Of a stretch of 44,073 bases of DNA, positions 16,654 to 26,192 are shown one piece after another; the first letter of the stretch is position 1; the number at the start of each line of letters is the position of its first letter. The DNA comes from Flavobacteriales bacterium (GTDB taxonomy: Bacteria > Bacteroidota > Bacteroidia > Flavobacteriales_D > Sanyastnellaceae): assembly GCA_015665315.1 (NCBI GenBank), contig JADFAK010000069.1, positions 1 through 44,073 of the forward strand, in the 5' to 3' direction. The position numbers and the translations under genes were made by a program. Under the pieces are notes generated by a model that saw only the letters and a program-made list of their open reading frames with translations, made no database searches and was not told the origin of the DNA.

Positions 16654-17682
16654 ATGGTTGGCAGAATTCATCGACTTGCACAAATATCACTTCTATTCGT
16701 ATTCTTAGTGATTATTGCCGGAAGCGTTGTAAGGATGACTGGCAGTGGAATGGGCTGTCCCGATTGGCCGAAGTGCTTTGGATACTACATTCCTCCTACC
16801 GATGCCGACCAAGTGACTTGGACCCCGAATCGCTATTTTGAAGCGGGCCAAATGGTTGTCCACGAGAACGCTCTCTGGAAAGCTAGGTCCAACTTCACTA
16901 CAGGTGCACAAATTGATTTCGGGAACTGGGAACAGTATGACAAACATGACTATGCCTATTTCAATCCAGCTCACACGTGGACCGAGTATATAAATCGCTT
17001 GGTAGGCGCGTCGACAGGGGTGCCTGTATTGCTGCTTTTCTTCGCAACGATTGTATACGGTAGGCGAACTAAGAAGTGGAAGCTTTTCTGGTGGAGTGGA
17101 ATTGTCTTGTTCTTCTTAGGGTTTGAAGCATGGCTCGGCAAAAAAGTGGTCGATGGAAACCTAATTCCTGGGCACATCACTATGCACATGGCTGGCTCAG
17201 TCGTGTTGATTGTGTTCTTAGTAGCCATTTTACGAGAAACAGCTGTCTCCAAGACTCAATTGAACCTAAGTAGATCGTCTCGATGGATTCTCTATTCGCT
17301 TTTGGGACTATCGGCACTTCAGATTTTTTGGGGAACTCAGGTCAGAGAAGAAGTTGATGTGCTGCTCAAACTAGCCACGGAAAGATCGGCCTTGATAGAG
17401 CAGCTACCGGACATCTTCAAATTGCATCGCTCATTCAGCATTTTGGTAGTGCTTCTTCACGGACTGTTCTTTTACCAGCTCTTCAAGTTGAAAATTCGGA
17501 ACAATTGGGTAAATCTCTTGGCCGGACTCTTGGTTGCCGAGATTCTTGCGGGGGTAATTCTAAGCTACTGCAGTATGCCGGCTGGAATGCAGCCTGTACA
17601 CTTGTTGTTTTCACTAATTATGATCACCATTCAATTTTACTTGGTCCTCATTTCAGGGAAAGGGAAAGAGACGTTGGCCTAG
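16654..17682 (+). CDS. ctaA: Heme A synthase (CtaA/COX15 family)
   Basis: The 342-residue membrane protein has eight predicted helices in two halves. The family opening SVVRMTGSGMGCPDWPKCFG is present. Candidate heme ligands are H176 in the first half and H256 and H314 in the second. The first-half motif normally written EXXHR reads EYINR (E111, N114, R115), so one ligand is replaced. Between the first helix and this motif is an inserted loop (about 50-108). Its residues 55-95 have a W...Y..G..V....LW.A......W..Y pattern like chitin-binding (CBM5/12) modules. The enzyme oxidises the C8 methyl of heme O for cytochrome oxidase. Its stop shares the palindrome CTAG with the convergent stop. Confidence 0.92.
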   Translation: MVGRIHRLAQISLLFVFLVIIAGSVVRMTGSGMGCPDWPKCFGYYIPPTDADQVTWTPNRYFEAGQMVVHENALWKARSNFTTGAQIDFGNWEQYDKHDYAYFNPAHTWTEYINRLVGASTGVPVLLLFFATIVYGRRTKKWKLFWWSGIVLFFLGFEAWLGKKVVDGNLIPGHITMHMAGSVVLIVFLVAILRETAVSKTQLNLSRSSRWILYSLLGLSALQIFWGTQVREEVDVLLKLATERSALIEQLPDIFKLHRSFSILVVLLHGLFFYQLFKLKIRNNWVNLLAGLLVAEILAGVILSYCSMPAGMQPVHLLFSLIMITIQFYLVLISGKGKETLA

Positions 17683-18764
17683 TTTTTCTTGGCGGCTTTA
17701 ACGATGTCAAATTTGAGGGAGAATACGTTTGAGTACAGGGCCACACTTTGATCTCCAATATCCGAAAGCGCATAATCCAGAACTATCCTTTGAAATCGAA
17801 TTCCGATACCAAAATTGGGTTGTAGCGAATATGCCTTGCTGCCATCGACCGAAGTTTCCTGCTGGATATTTCCTATTCCTCCTCGAATAAAAATCTTCTG
17901 GTTGTAGCCCAACTCCAAGCCCATATGAGGATCCATGCTGATAGGATCGGCGCTCACTAATACATTCCGCTTTCCATCGGTCGTGAAATCCAGATTGATC
18001 TCTGGCATTACGCTGAACTTCTTGATGTTAAACGTTCTGGCCGCTCCTAGAACTATTCGAGGCAAGGTAATTTCTACGGAGTTTTGTGGGATTTCATTTC
18101 CCGTTAGTTCAAATACTTCCTTGGTACGATCATCGAGTTTGGTAACCCATGAATTAAAAGTCGTTGTGACGTCGCGGGCTAGCAGACCAAATTTCCATCC
18201 TTTGTAGTCGTATTGCAGTCCGCCATCAATACCAAAACCATAGGCATTGGCAAAATCTCCAACATGTCGATAGATCACCTTTGCGTTTACACCCACGGTC
18301 AGGGGTGATTTTAGTTTTTTGGCATAAGACACGATGAAGGCGTAATCAGCAGCAGAGAACGAGGTAATACGATCATAGTCAATGTTTCCTTCAGCGTCGA
18401 TCAATTCGGTTGTGTTTGGAATATCATCGACTCCAAATCGAATAACCGAAAGGGCTACTGCCGAAGTTGAATCAATTCGCTTGCCGATTGCGGCGTAATC
18501 GAATTTGGCGATCCCTGCAAAATATTCGGCGTGCATAGCGGCCACCTGCATATCGGAATCAATGCCAACGAGACCTGCAGGATTCCAATAACCGGCGGTA
18601 ACATCATTCACCGACCCTACGACTGAATTGGACATTCCCAATGCCCGCGCGCTTACACCAATCGCAAGAAACTCATTGGAGTATTTTCTCGTCAACTGAG
18701 CATCAACAGGGCTTGCCAGCGCTGCAATGAGAAAGAGAAGGAAGACGGATTTGAGGTGATTCAT
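17679..18764 (-). CDS. PorV/PorQ-family outer-membrane protein (PorV2-like)
   Basis: The 361-residue protein has a signal peptide (1-22). Its N-terminal signature is that of the PorV/PorQ (FadL-like barrel) family: YSNEFLAIGVSARALGMSN followed by GYWNPAGLVG. The rest alternates beta strands and ends in FDIVKAAKKN. PorV works in T9SS as a shuttle that carries substrates to the attachment complex. The version found in Flavobacteriales beside non-secretion genes is usually called PorV2 and its role is less certain. It follows hemD by 28 bases on the same strand, so it may be expressed with the heme genes. Confidence 0.85.
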   Translation of the reverse strand: MNHLKSVFLLFLIAALASPVDAQLTRKYSNEFLAIGVSARALGMSNSVVGSVNDVTAGYWNPAGLVGIDSDMQVAAMHAEYFAGIAKFDYAAIGKRIDSTSAVALSVIRFGVDDIPNTTELIDAEGNIDYDRITSFSAADYAFIVSYAKKLKSPLTVGVNAKVIYRHVGDFANAYGFGIDGGLQYDYKGWKFGLLARDVTTTFNSWVTKLDDRTKEVFELTGNEIPQNSVEITLPRIVLGAARTFNIKKFSVMPEINLDFTTDGKRNVLVSADPISMDPHMGLELGYNQKIFIRGGIGNIQQETSVDGSKAYSLQPNFGIGIRFQRIVLDYALSDIGDQSVALYSNVFSLKFDIVKAAKKN

Positions 18765-18792
18765 TCAATAAAGTTGTTCGGTACCGACGCAA

Positions 18793-19449
18793 TTAACTCA
18801 ATATATCCGAAAATATTGTCTCTGTTAGGGTAGAATCCGCCAACGATCGGACGTCAATAATATTCCCTCGGTGATATTTCTCGGCAATAGTTTTGGTTTT
18901 TCGCCCTGGCACAAGCACCGTGGCACCTTCGGGAATAGCGTTTTTCAAGGCAAAAGATTCCACATTGGAAGGTGACGAGAACACGTACACATCACAAGCT
19001 GGAATCTTTTGGGGAGATAACTTCGTTTCGTAGGCCGCAACTTCTGTCACTTGTGCTTTAGGTAGCTCCGTTTGAAATGAACGCACCCCTATCGTTGAAC
19101 TTGGAAAAAGTACTTGTTTGTCTGCCAAAAGCTCTCGAAATTTTTTCGCCGAATCGGGAATGTTTTTTTCATCTCCTTGGAACTCTACGTTTGCATATTT
19201 ACGCAATGATTCAGCTGTGCCACTGCCGACTACAGCATAGCGGTAAGACTGTGTATCATGTTGTGCAAAGAAGCTCTCGACGGCATTTCGGGAAGCGAAG
19301 AACACCCAATCGATATTTTTTGGTAGCGAAAAGGTCAGAAAGTTAATTTCAATGAGACTTTGGGCTATTAATTTATGCGAGCCTTCGGCCAAATGCGATT
19401 TCAGCAAAGGGTAAAATTCGTCGCTACGAGAAATGAATACACTAGCCAT
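18793..19449 (-). CDS. hemD: Uroporphyrinogen-III synthase
   Basis: The 218-residue protein has the two-domain alpha/beta layout of HemD. Typical features are WVFFASRNAVESFF (about 49-62) and the second-domain helix VYVFSSPSNVESF. HemD closes hydroxymethylbilane with inversion of ring D. Sequence conservation in this family is low, so the assignment leans on the adjoining hemC, which it overlaps by eight bases. It is somewhat shorter than average but shows no break. Confidence 0.9.
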   Translation of the reverse strand: MASVFISRSDEFYPLLKSHLAEGSHKLIAQSLIEINFLTFSLPKNIDWVFFASRNAVESFFAQHDTQSYRYAVVGSGTAESLRKYANVEFQGDEKNIPDSAKKFRELLADKQVLFPSSTIGVRSFQTELPKAQVTEVAAYETKLSPQKIPACDVYVFSSPSNVESFALKNAIPEGATVLVPGRKTKTIAEKYHRGNIIDVRSLADSTLTETIFSDILS

Positions 19450-20344
19450 GATTGATCTGGGTCAACCAATCCATTCCTTTGGACAGGAGAATCTCTGGAT
19501 TTTCGGCTTTGAAATGCGTATAATTCATCGCTTCTTCCGGTGTTCGAGCGTAGGCAAGATGCAATGAAAGATCACCTAGCTGACCGGTACAATGGGCGCC
19601 AAATGGCAAATGACATCCACCCTGCAATTTATTGAGCAATGTACGTTCGACTTCAACATGGCGCTGTGCCTGGTCATCGTTGGTTTTGGCAAGAATAGCG
19701 GCCAATTCCTTATCCCCTTCCCGAATTTGAATCCCCAGGGCTCCTTGCGCGGGGGCAGGAACGAAAATGGTGGGATCGAGCTGGATGACGCGTAGCCCTG
19801 TGAGATCGACTTTCAATCGAGCTAGGCCTGCTGCGGCCAATACAATTGCATCGTATTTTTTCTCTCGAAGTTTTTGGATTCGAGTGGGCACATTTCCTCT
19901 CAGATCGATCACATTCAAATGCGGAGCGTGATGCAGCAACTGGGTTTTTCTACGAATCGAACTCGTACCGACCACCGCGCCTTTACTCAACTGAAACACG
20001 TCATTTGCGCTAGCTAAATCCTCTCGGATCAATAGGGAATCTCTTGCATCTTCACGACCTGGAATAGAGGCAATTTTCAAGCCCGTAGGTTGATCGGTTT
20101 CTAAATCTTTGTGGGAATGAACCGCGATATCAATGGTTTGATTAAGGAGAGCCTCTTCAATTTCTTTGGTAAAAAAACCCTTTCCTTCAATTTTATCGAA
20201 ACTCAGATCTTGAATACGATCACCTTTGGTGGTAATGATGCTAATTTCGGTTTCACAGCCCAAATCATGGAGCAAATCCTGAATATGGTGTGCTTGCCAG
20301 AGTGCCAAATCGCTTCCTCTAGAGCCAATAATGAACTTCCGCAT
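19442..20344 (-). CDS. hemC: Porphobilinogen deaminase (hydroxymethylbilane synthase)
   Basis: The 300-residue protein matches HemC throughout: IGSRGSDLALWQAHH at the start, VHSHKDLET near 75-83, GTSSIRRKTQL near 126-136, and the cofactor-binding Cys C244 in LQGGCHLPFGAHC. This Cys carries the dipyrromethane primer. The enzyme links four porphobilinogens into hydroxymethylbilane in the cytosol. It lies three bases downstream of hemA and overlaps hemD. Confidence 0.97.
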   Translation of the reverse strand: MRKFIIGSRGSDLALWQAHHIQDLLHDLGCETEISIITTKGDRIQDLSFDKIEGKGFFTKEIEEALLNQTIDIAVHSHKDLETDQPTGLKIASIPGREDARDSLLIREDLASANDVFQLSKGAVVGTSSIRRKTQLLHHAPHLNVIDLRGNVPTRIQKLREKKYDAIVLAAAGLARLKVDLTGLRVIQLDPTIFVPAPAQGALGIQIREGDKELAAILAKTNDDQAQRHVEVERTLLNKLQGGCHLPFGAHCTGQLGDLSLHLAYARTPEEAMNYTHFKAENPEILLSKGMDWLTQINHG

Positions 20345-20347
20345 AAT

Positions 20348-21598
20348 TTAATTGCTTGTTATCGCTTCGGTAATGACTTCTCTAGCCACCTTCATAGGTA
20401 CGCTAATGTACTTCTTCTCCATGTAAGCGATCACATTGGTAAGTGTCTCTCGGGCATGGTCGTCCAATTCGCCAATTTCTTTTGAGAAGACTTGCTCCAA
20501 GGCAGTGGTTTTAATATCGCGAATTTGCTGTGGTATTTGGCTCATGGCCACTTCCATCTTTCGCTGCTCGATAAGAATACGAAACTCTTTCATGGCCTGG
20601 GCAATGATTAATTCGCATGCTCCGATTTCTTGACGTCGTAAACCGAGGTTGTTTTCTACAGTTTCCTGGATAGAATGCATGTTAACATAATCGACATTGC
20701 ATTCCTGTAAAATATCTTGATCTACATCGAAAGGTAGCGCTAGGTCAACAAGTAGTTTATGGCTATCATCCGATCCTACCAGCTTCTTGTACATCTGCAG
20801 ATCGACAACAGCTTCCGCAGCACCTGTGCACGAAACTAGCACATCGAAACCGCCATTGAAATTATGCAATTCATCCAACCCGATTCCCTGTCCGCCAAAC
20901 ATTTTTGCCAAACCTTGGGCTGCCTCTTTGGAACGATTGGCCACCGTAACATTTCTATATCCAGCTTTTACCAAGAATTTAGAGAAGCTAGAAATGATTT
21001 GGCCAGCGCCGACGAGGATAATTCTCGCTTGGGTTGAGATGTTTCTGCTTTGCAGTCTTTGCCATGCTAAAAACGCGACCGAAACCGGTTTCTCAGAGAT
21101 GGCCGTTTCTGTAAAGCACCGTTTGCCCGTTTCAATGACCTTTTTCATGGTCACTCGGATTGTGTCACCTGAAAGACCATTCACCCGACAGAAATCGGCC
21201 GCCTTTCTCAACTGAGTGATAATTTCTTGTTCGCCAATGAGCATCGAATCCAATGACGACGCAATGCGCATGAGTCGGTTCACAGCCTCTTCATCTTGAA
21301 GAAAAACCAAACCCTTGGAATCCATGTTGAATTTTTCGCTTTTGCCCTGCCATAGCTCGGCAAGCATGGCCAATCCATCTTCCTTCACCAGATCCTTTCG
21401 GCATACTACAAGCAACTCCACACGATTACATGTACACAGATAGTACAGCTCTTCCAGTTCGAATTTAGCTTTTAGTTGTGCAAGCAAATCCGTCCTAGAA
21501 TCATCAGGCAACAAGAAATTGCCAATGACAGCCAAATCGGTGCGATGGTGTGTAAGTGAAATTGAATATAGGCCCTTCATGCCTTGTCTGCTCATCAT
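20348..21598 (-). CDS. hemA: Glutamyl-tRNA reductase
   Basis: The 416-residue protein catalyses the first step of C5-pathway heme synthesis, reducing glutamyl-tRNA to glutamate-1-semialdehyde. The catalytic Cys is C57 in LCTCNRVEL. LIGEQEI marks the substrate-binding domain. The NADPH-binding region has VGAGQIISSF and VANRS, and the C-terminal helical dimerisation domain follows. The start at 21598 (ATG-ATG) is preceded by AGAAGAGA; the Met at 21580 is an alternative. The partner enzyme gene hemL is 18 kb away at 39684. A palindrome lies upstream at 21660-21683. Confidence 0.96.
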   Translation of the reverse strand: MMSRQGMKGLYSISLTHHRTDLAVIGNFLLPDDSRTDLLAQLKAKFELEELYYLCTCNRVELLVVCRKDLVKEDGLAMLAELWQGKSEKFNMDSKGLVFLQDEEAVNRLMRIASSLDSMLIGEQEIITQLRKAADFCRVNGLSGDTIRVTMKKVIETGKRCFTETAISEKPVSVAFLAWQRLQSRNISTQARIILVGAGQIISSFSKFLVKAGYRNVTVANRSKEAAQGLAKMFGGQGIGLDELHNFNGGFDVLVSCTGAAEAVVDLQMYKKLVGSDDSHKLLVDLALPFDVDQDILQECNVDYVNMHSIQETVENNLGLRRQEIGACELIIAQAMKEFRILIEQRKMEVAMSQIPQQIRDIKTTALEQVFSKEIGELDDHARETLTNVIAYMEKKYISVPMKVAREVITEAITSN

Positions 21599-21659
21599 TC
21601 TCTTCTAACGAAAATTTCCTGAGCAAAGTTCCGCAAGGGGCTATCTTTTATTGTCACAC

Positions 21660-21683
21660 TTTTGTCACCTAAGCATGACAAAA
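21660..21683. promoter_or_regulatory. Palindrome upstream of hemA
   Basis: TTTTGTCA (21660-21667) and TGACAAAA (21676-21683) are perfect inverted copies, eight bases apart. A further TTGTCAC at 21651-21657 gives a half-site on the hemA side. A -7-like GAACTTTG for hemA is at 21624-21631, so the palindrome lies about 30 bases upstream of it, where an activator or repressor could bind. It is also downstream of the preceding gene, but no T run follows on the minus strand, so a terminator is less likely. Confidence 0.45.
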
Positions 21684-21689
21684 ATCACT

Positions 21690-22538
21690 TTAACATCCGC
21701 TGTCAAAAGCGCTTAAAAAGAAGAGTAGATCATCGGTTCCGGTGCTTCCGTCCTGACTAAAGTCAATAATACAATCCGACGTACATCCAAAATTGGACAA
21801 AAGGAAGAGCAAATCTGGGGTTGCTACATGACCAGAGCCATCAAAATCTGCCGCACAAGGCGAAATAACATCTGGCATGAGCGTTACGCACTGATTGCTA
21901 AACAGTTCAGTCTCTGAAGTTGCTGTTCCGGGGGGATCGTAAATTGTTCCATCTGGATTCAGTCGGCGAATTTGAAAATTGAAACAAGCCTCTATCGTAC
22001 CATCCGACGTGAATTGCGCTACAAGAATTCTACCATCGGCGTCGATCATATTCTGTGGAATTCCGCCCGCCGTGGGCATCAACACTCCGGCTCCTACTAT
22101 ATCAGAAAACAGCAAATCGCCTCCAGACTCCCATGTGGCATAGGGCGTGATGTCTGGAAAGATGGTTAGGATATTCCCGACGACGTTGTCGAGACCAACT
22201 GTGATCCATGAATCATAGGCCAATTCAGGTGTGAGAGCGATTTGTCCCGGGGTGATAAATGAAGCGGTGGGTCCGCCATTGATATCTTGATAGAACTGGG
22301 TAGTTGATGTAAAACTCATCGCAGTGACAAAATCACCGTAGATAATCTGCATTTCATAATTGTCAGGAATCTCGGCATAAACGCGATAGGTGGCTGGCTC
22401 ACCTCCCAAAGCATTGGTTATCGTCGTCAGCGCAGGCTCATCAATTGCAATCTCTTCAGTAACAAGATTTAGAAATGGGGATTGAGCAGAAAACACACTT
22501 GCACATCCCACAAACATAAGGGTGAATAAATTTTTCAT
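21690..22538 (-). CDS. Secreted protein with two dockerin-like repeats
   Basis: The 282-residue protein has a signal peptide (1-19, ending FSAQ). Residues about 20-225 are a beta-rich domain homologous to the N-terminal part of the protein at 8490-10082 (YDSWITVG, GRILVAQFTSDG, RRLNPDGT). Two dockerin-type units follow: CAADFDGSGHVATPDLLFLL at 228 and IDFSQDGSTGTDDLLFFLSA at 258. The chain ends in FDSGC. Asp/Asn/Ser positions suit calcium-binding loops. There is no T9SS C-terminal domain. Dockerin-like tails ending in G-C are known from planctomycete secreted proteins; here they may be a binding or sorting tail. It is separated from its paralogue by 11.6 kb. Confidence 0.85.
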   Translation of the reverse strand: MKNLFTLMFVGCASVFSAQSPFLNLVTEEIAIDEPALTTITNALGGEPATYRVYAEIPDNYEMQIIYGDFVTAMSFTSTTQFYQDINGGPTASFITPGQIALTPELAYDSWITVGLDNVVGNILTIFPDITPYATWESGGDLLFSDIVGAGVLMPTAGGIPQNMIDADGRILVAQFTSDGTIEACFNFQIRRLNPDGTIYDPPGTATSETELFSNQCVTLMPDVISPCAADFDGSGHVATPDLLFLLSNFGCTSDCIIDFSQDGSTGTDDLLFFLSAFDSGC

Positions 22539-22844
22539 GGTTAAATTGTTTTAAGGGTTCCACAAGGTACAAAATCGTGAATACCAATGCGGTAACGAAA
22601 ATCACTTACGGTATAAATTTCTCATTTTATTGTTTCATTCTTCTGCCAGTAGGTTGAGAAAACCACCAACACTTCTGACTAATCGACTGAGAACCCACGT
22701 TTTATAGGACAGAATGTCAGCCAGTACAGAATGGTATCGTTTTAGATAGACGAAGCGCACTTCAGTTAATTGGTTTGACCTATTTTTGCGCGTTGCAACT
22801 ATCGGAGAAATTTGTCTGAGGTTGAACAACAATAGCAAAAGAAC
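22539..22844. other. Intergenic region upstream of secA
   Basis: The 306 bases separate the divergent dockerin-tailed gene and secA. The only signal I can support is the plus-strand -7 element at 22781-22788. An open frame on the minus strand crosses into secA and looks spurious. Confidence 0.5.
22781..22788 (+). promoter_or_regulatory. -7 promoter element of secA
   Basis: The plus strand reads TATTTTTG, an exact TAnnTTTG. It lies 56 bases upstream of the secA ATG, giving a leader of roughly 50 bases. No TTG is found at the ideal -33 distance. Confidence 0.6.
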
Positions 22845-25800
22845 ATGATTGGTACTATTAACAAGATTCTCAAGCGGTTTGTAGGAGATAAGTCGGAAAA
22901 GGATATTCAAGGAATACAACCCTACGTCGATCAAACCAACGAAGTATATAAGACTTTAGGTAATTTATCTCACGACGATATTCGTGGGAGAGTGGCTGGA
23001 TTGAAAGCTCGGATCCAGGAGAAAATTTCGGAGAAAGAGCAAGAAATCTCCCAGCTCAAATTGCAAGCAGAAACCTCGACGGAGCTTGACATGGAAGCGA
23101 AGGAAGCTCTCTATGACAGGGTAGACATCCTTGAAAAAGAGGTAAATGAGCAAATCGAGGAAGTGCTACTCGAGATATTACCAGAAGCTTTTGCCTTGGT
23201 AAAAGACACAGCTCGCAGATTTACGGAAAACGACACGTTGGAAGTGACTGCTTCTGAAAAGGATCGGGAATTTGCGATCAATAAAAACTACGTCAACATC
23301 GATGGCGAGAAAGCTACATGGAATACTTCATGGGATGCAGCGGGAATGGCGATGAATTGGAATATGGTTCATTACGACGTTCAGTTGGTCGGTGGTGTTG
23401 CACTTCACACAGGAAAAGTAGCTGAGATGCAAACGGGTGAGGGAAAGACCTTGGTTGCCACGCTCCCGGTATTTCTAAACGCCTTAACTGGAAAAGGTGT
23501 TCACCTTGTGACAGTGAACGATTACCTGGCTCGACGTGACTCTGAATGGATGGGACCCTTGTTCGAGTTTCACGGACTGGTCATCGATTGTATAGACAAG
23601 CACCAGCCAAACTCAGACGAGCGGAGAAAAGCTTATCAAGCCGACATTACTTACGGAACGAACAACGAATTCGGATTTGATTACTTGAGAGACAACATGG
23701 CGCGTGCCCCTGAACATTTGGTTCAGCGCAAGCACCACTTTGCCATTGTCGATGAGGTCGATTCTGTGTTGATTGACGAGGCGCGTACTCCGTTGATTAT
23801 TTCTGGACCGACTACCAAGGTGCACGATCAAGAATTCGATGAACTGAAGCCAAAAATCGAGGCTTTGCACGCTGTGCAGAAAAAGGCAGTGACTGAATTC
23901 CTGGCGGAAGCGAAGAAGCTTTTGAGCAATGAATCTTCTAAAGACGACGTCAAGAAAGGTGGCGTTTCGTTGTTGCGAGCACATCGTGGTTTGCCCAAAA
24001 ACAAGGCCCTGATTAAATACTTGAGTTCTGAGGGAATGAAGCAGCAGTTGCTCAAGACCGAAGGATTCTACATGCAGGACAGTTCGCGCGAAATGCACAT
24101 CGTTGACGAGGAGCTGTACTTCACCATCGACGAAAAAAACAATCAAGTAGAGCTCACAGAGAAAGGAATTGCCTACATGTCTAAGAACATGGAAGACGAC
24201 GGATTCTTTGTTATGCCCGATCTAGCCACAGAGCTAGTGAACATTGACAATAGCGCACTTGATGAAAAGGAAAGACTAGCCGCCAAAGAAGAGCTTCAGC
24301 GAGATTACCACGTAAAATCGGCACGTATTCACACCATCAACCAATTGCTAAAAGCCTACGCCTTGTTTGAAAGGGATGTAGACTATGTTTTGATGGACAA
24401 CAAGGTGAAGATTGTTGATGAGCAGACAGGTCGTATCATGGACGGCAGGCGTTATTCAGACGGACTTCACCAAGCGATTGAAGCCAAGGAGAGCGTAAAA
24501 GTTGAGGCCGCTACGCAGACGCATGCGACCGTCACACTTCAGAATTATTTCAGAATGTACCACAAGCTAGCTGGTATGACTGGAACAGCAGAAACGGAGG
24601 CGGGCGAGCTCTGGGAGATTTACAAGTTGGATGTGATGATCATTCCGACGAACAGGCCTATACAACGAGATGACCGTGAGGACTTAGTTTATAAGACAAA
24701 GCGTGAGAAATACAATGCAATTATTGAGGAGATTGGTAAGTTGACCGCTGAGAACCGACCGGTATTGGTGGGTACAACCACGGTTGAGGTTTCTGAGTTG
24801 TTGAGCAAGATGCTTACGATGAAGAACATCGATCACCAAGTCTTGAACGCCAAGCTCCACCAAAAAGAGGCCGACATTGTAGCCTTTGCAGGTAAAGCGA
24901 AATCGGTAACCATCGCCACCAACATGGCCGGTCGTGGAACCGACATTAAGCTTGGGGAAGGTGTTAAAGAAGCCGGTGGTTTGGCCATCGTAGGTACCGA
25001 AAGACATGACAGTCGGCGAGTTGACAGACAGCTTCGTGGACGTGCAGGACGACAGGGTGATCCGGGTTCAACGCAGTTCTTTGTTTCGCTGGAAGACGAC
25101 TTGATGCGACTCTTTGGTTCAGATAGAATTTCGAAGATGATGGACCGACTTGGTCTGCAAGAAGGCGAAGTGATCCAGCACAGTATGATCACCAAGTCTA
25201 TCGAACGAGCTCAACGCAAAGTGGAGGAGAACAACTTCGGTATTCGTAAGCGACTGTTGGAGTACGACGACGTTATGAACGCTCAACGTGAGGTGATTTA
25301 CAAGCGTCGACGACATGCCTTGTTTGGAGAGCGATTGAAATTGGACATAGCGACTATGTTCTATGATTTGAGTGAGCAGACCATCAAGGACCACGCATCG
25401 AACAAAGATTTCGACAGCTTCAAGATCGACTTGATGCAAAAGTTTGGAATTGAGTCACCTTTTGATGACAGCGAGTTTTCTTCGTCTGCCGCTGCTTCGA
25501 TGGGCCATGAGCTATATTTGAAGGCCACCGAGCACTACGAGAAGAAATCTAAATTCCTTGCTGAGCAGGCACACAAAGTCATAACACAGATTCACGACGA
25601 TCCTTCAAATACGTTTACCAATATTCAGGTGCCATTTAGCGACGGGCGCAAATCATTGAACGTAGTTGCAGATTTAGAGAAATGTTATAACACGGGAAGT
25701 ACTGAGTTGATCGATGCGCTCGAGAAAGGAGTAGTACTGAGTATCATTGATCAAGAATGGAAAGATCACTTGCGCAATATGGACGAGCTACGCTCAAATG

Positions 25801-26177
25801 TTCAATTTGCCTCGCATGAGCAAAAAGACCCTCTATTGATCTACAAGTTTGAGTCGTATAACTTGTTTGAATTGATGATTGCCAAAGTGAACTCTGAAGT
25901 GGCTTCCTTCCTTGTGAAGTGTACACTGCCTGTGCAGACTAGCGCAGTGAGCCAAGCTCAGACTCCAAAGCGACCTGAAGCAGCGCGTACGCAGACCACG
26001 AAAGAGGGAGTTCAGAATATAAGCGAACGAACGGCAGCGCAACGCGCACAGCAAGGTGTTCCTGCCGGACCGCCTAAGCGAAGTGCTCCCGTTGTAAATG
26101 ACGGGCCGAAAGTGGGCCGAAATGATCCTTGTCCTTGTGGATCAGGAAAGAAGTACAAGCAATGTCACGGAAAGTAA
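22845..26177 (+). CDS. secA: Preprotein translocase ATPase SecA
   Basis: The 1110-residue motor drives proteins through SecYEG. Walker A is MQTGEGKTL (GEGKT at 198-202). Walker B is the DEVD at 303-306 in [18 protein letters not shown]. Other signatures are [25 protein letters not shown] and [10 protein letters not shown]. It is longer than the roughly 900 residues of E. coli SecA because of an insert in the 330-470 region, which is common in Bacteroidota. The C-terminal zinc-binding tail [14 protein letters not shown] is present after a Gln/Ala/Pro-rich linker. The ATG at 22845 gives the normal N-terminus. It ends 15 bases before the stop of the convergent DUF72 gene. Confidence 0.98.
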   Translation: MIGTINKILKRFVGDKSEKDIQGIQPYVDQTNEVYKTLGNLSHDDIRGRVAGLKARIQEKISEKEQEISQLKLQAETSTELDMEAKEALYDRVDILEKEVNEQIEEVLLEILPEAFALVKDTARRFTENDTLEVTASEKDREFAINKNYVNIDGEKATWNTSWDAAGMAMNWNMVHYDVQLVGGVALHTGKVAEMQTGEGKTLVATLPVFLNALTGKGVHLVTVNDYLARRDSEWMGPLFEFHGLVIDCIDKHQPNSDERRKAYQADITYGTNNEFGFDYLRDNMARAPEHLVQRKHHFAIVDEVDSVLIDEARTPLIISGPTTKVHDQEFDELKPKIEALHAVQKKAVTEFLAEAKKLLSNESSKDDVKKGGVSLLRAHRGLPKNKALIKYLSSEGMKQQLLKTEGFYMQDSSREMHIVDEELYFTIDEKNNQVELTEKGIAYMSKNMEDDGFFVMPDLATELVNIDNSALDEKERLAAKEELQRDYHVKSARIHTINQLLKAYALFERDVDYVLMDNKVKIVDEQTGRIMDGRRYSDGLHQAIEAKESVKVEAATQTHATVTLQNYFRMYHKLAGMTGTAETEAGELWEIYKLDVMIIPTNRPIQRDDREDLVYKTKREKYNAIIEEIGKLTAENRPVLVGTTTVEVSELLSKMLTMKNIDHQVLNAKLHQKEADIVAFAGKAKSVTIATNMAGRGTDIKLGEGVKEAGGLAIVGTERHDSRRVDRQLRGRAGRQGDPGSTQFFVSLEDDLMRLFGSDRISKMMDRLGLQEGEVIQHSMITKSIERAQRKVEENNFGIRKRLLEYDDVMNAQREVIYKRRRHALFGERLKLDIATMFYDLSEQTIKDHASNKDFDSFKIDLMQKFGIESPFDDSEFSSSAAASMGHELYLKATEHYEKKSKFLAEQAHKVITQIHDDPSNTFTNIQVPFSDGRKSLNVVADLEKCYNTGSTELIDALEKGVVLSIIDQEWKDHLRNMDELRSNVQFASHEQKDPLLIYKFESYNLFELMIAKVNSEVASFLVKCTLPVQTSAVSQAQTPKRPEAARTQTTKEGVQNISERTAAQRAQQGVPAGPPKRSAPVVNDGPKVGRNDPCPCGSGKKYKQCHGK

Positions 26178-26192
26178 TCTAGACTACACGGT

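Noticed and set aside
22635-22934. 99-codon minus-strand open frame as a gene
   Set aside because: It overlaps the secA start and promoter on the other strand and resembles no protein.
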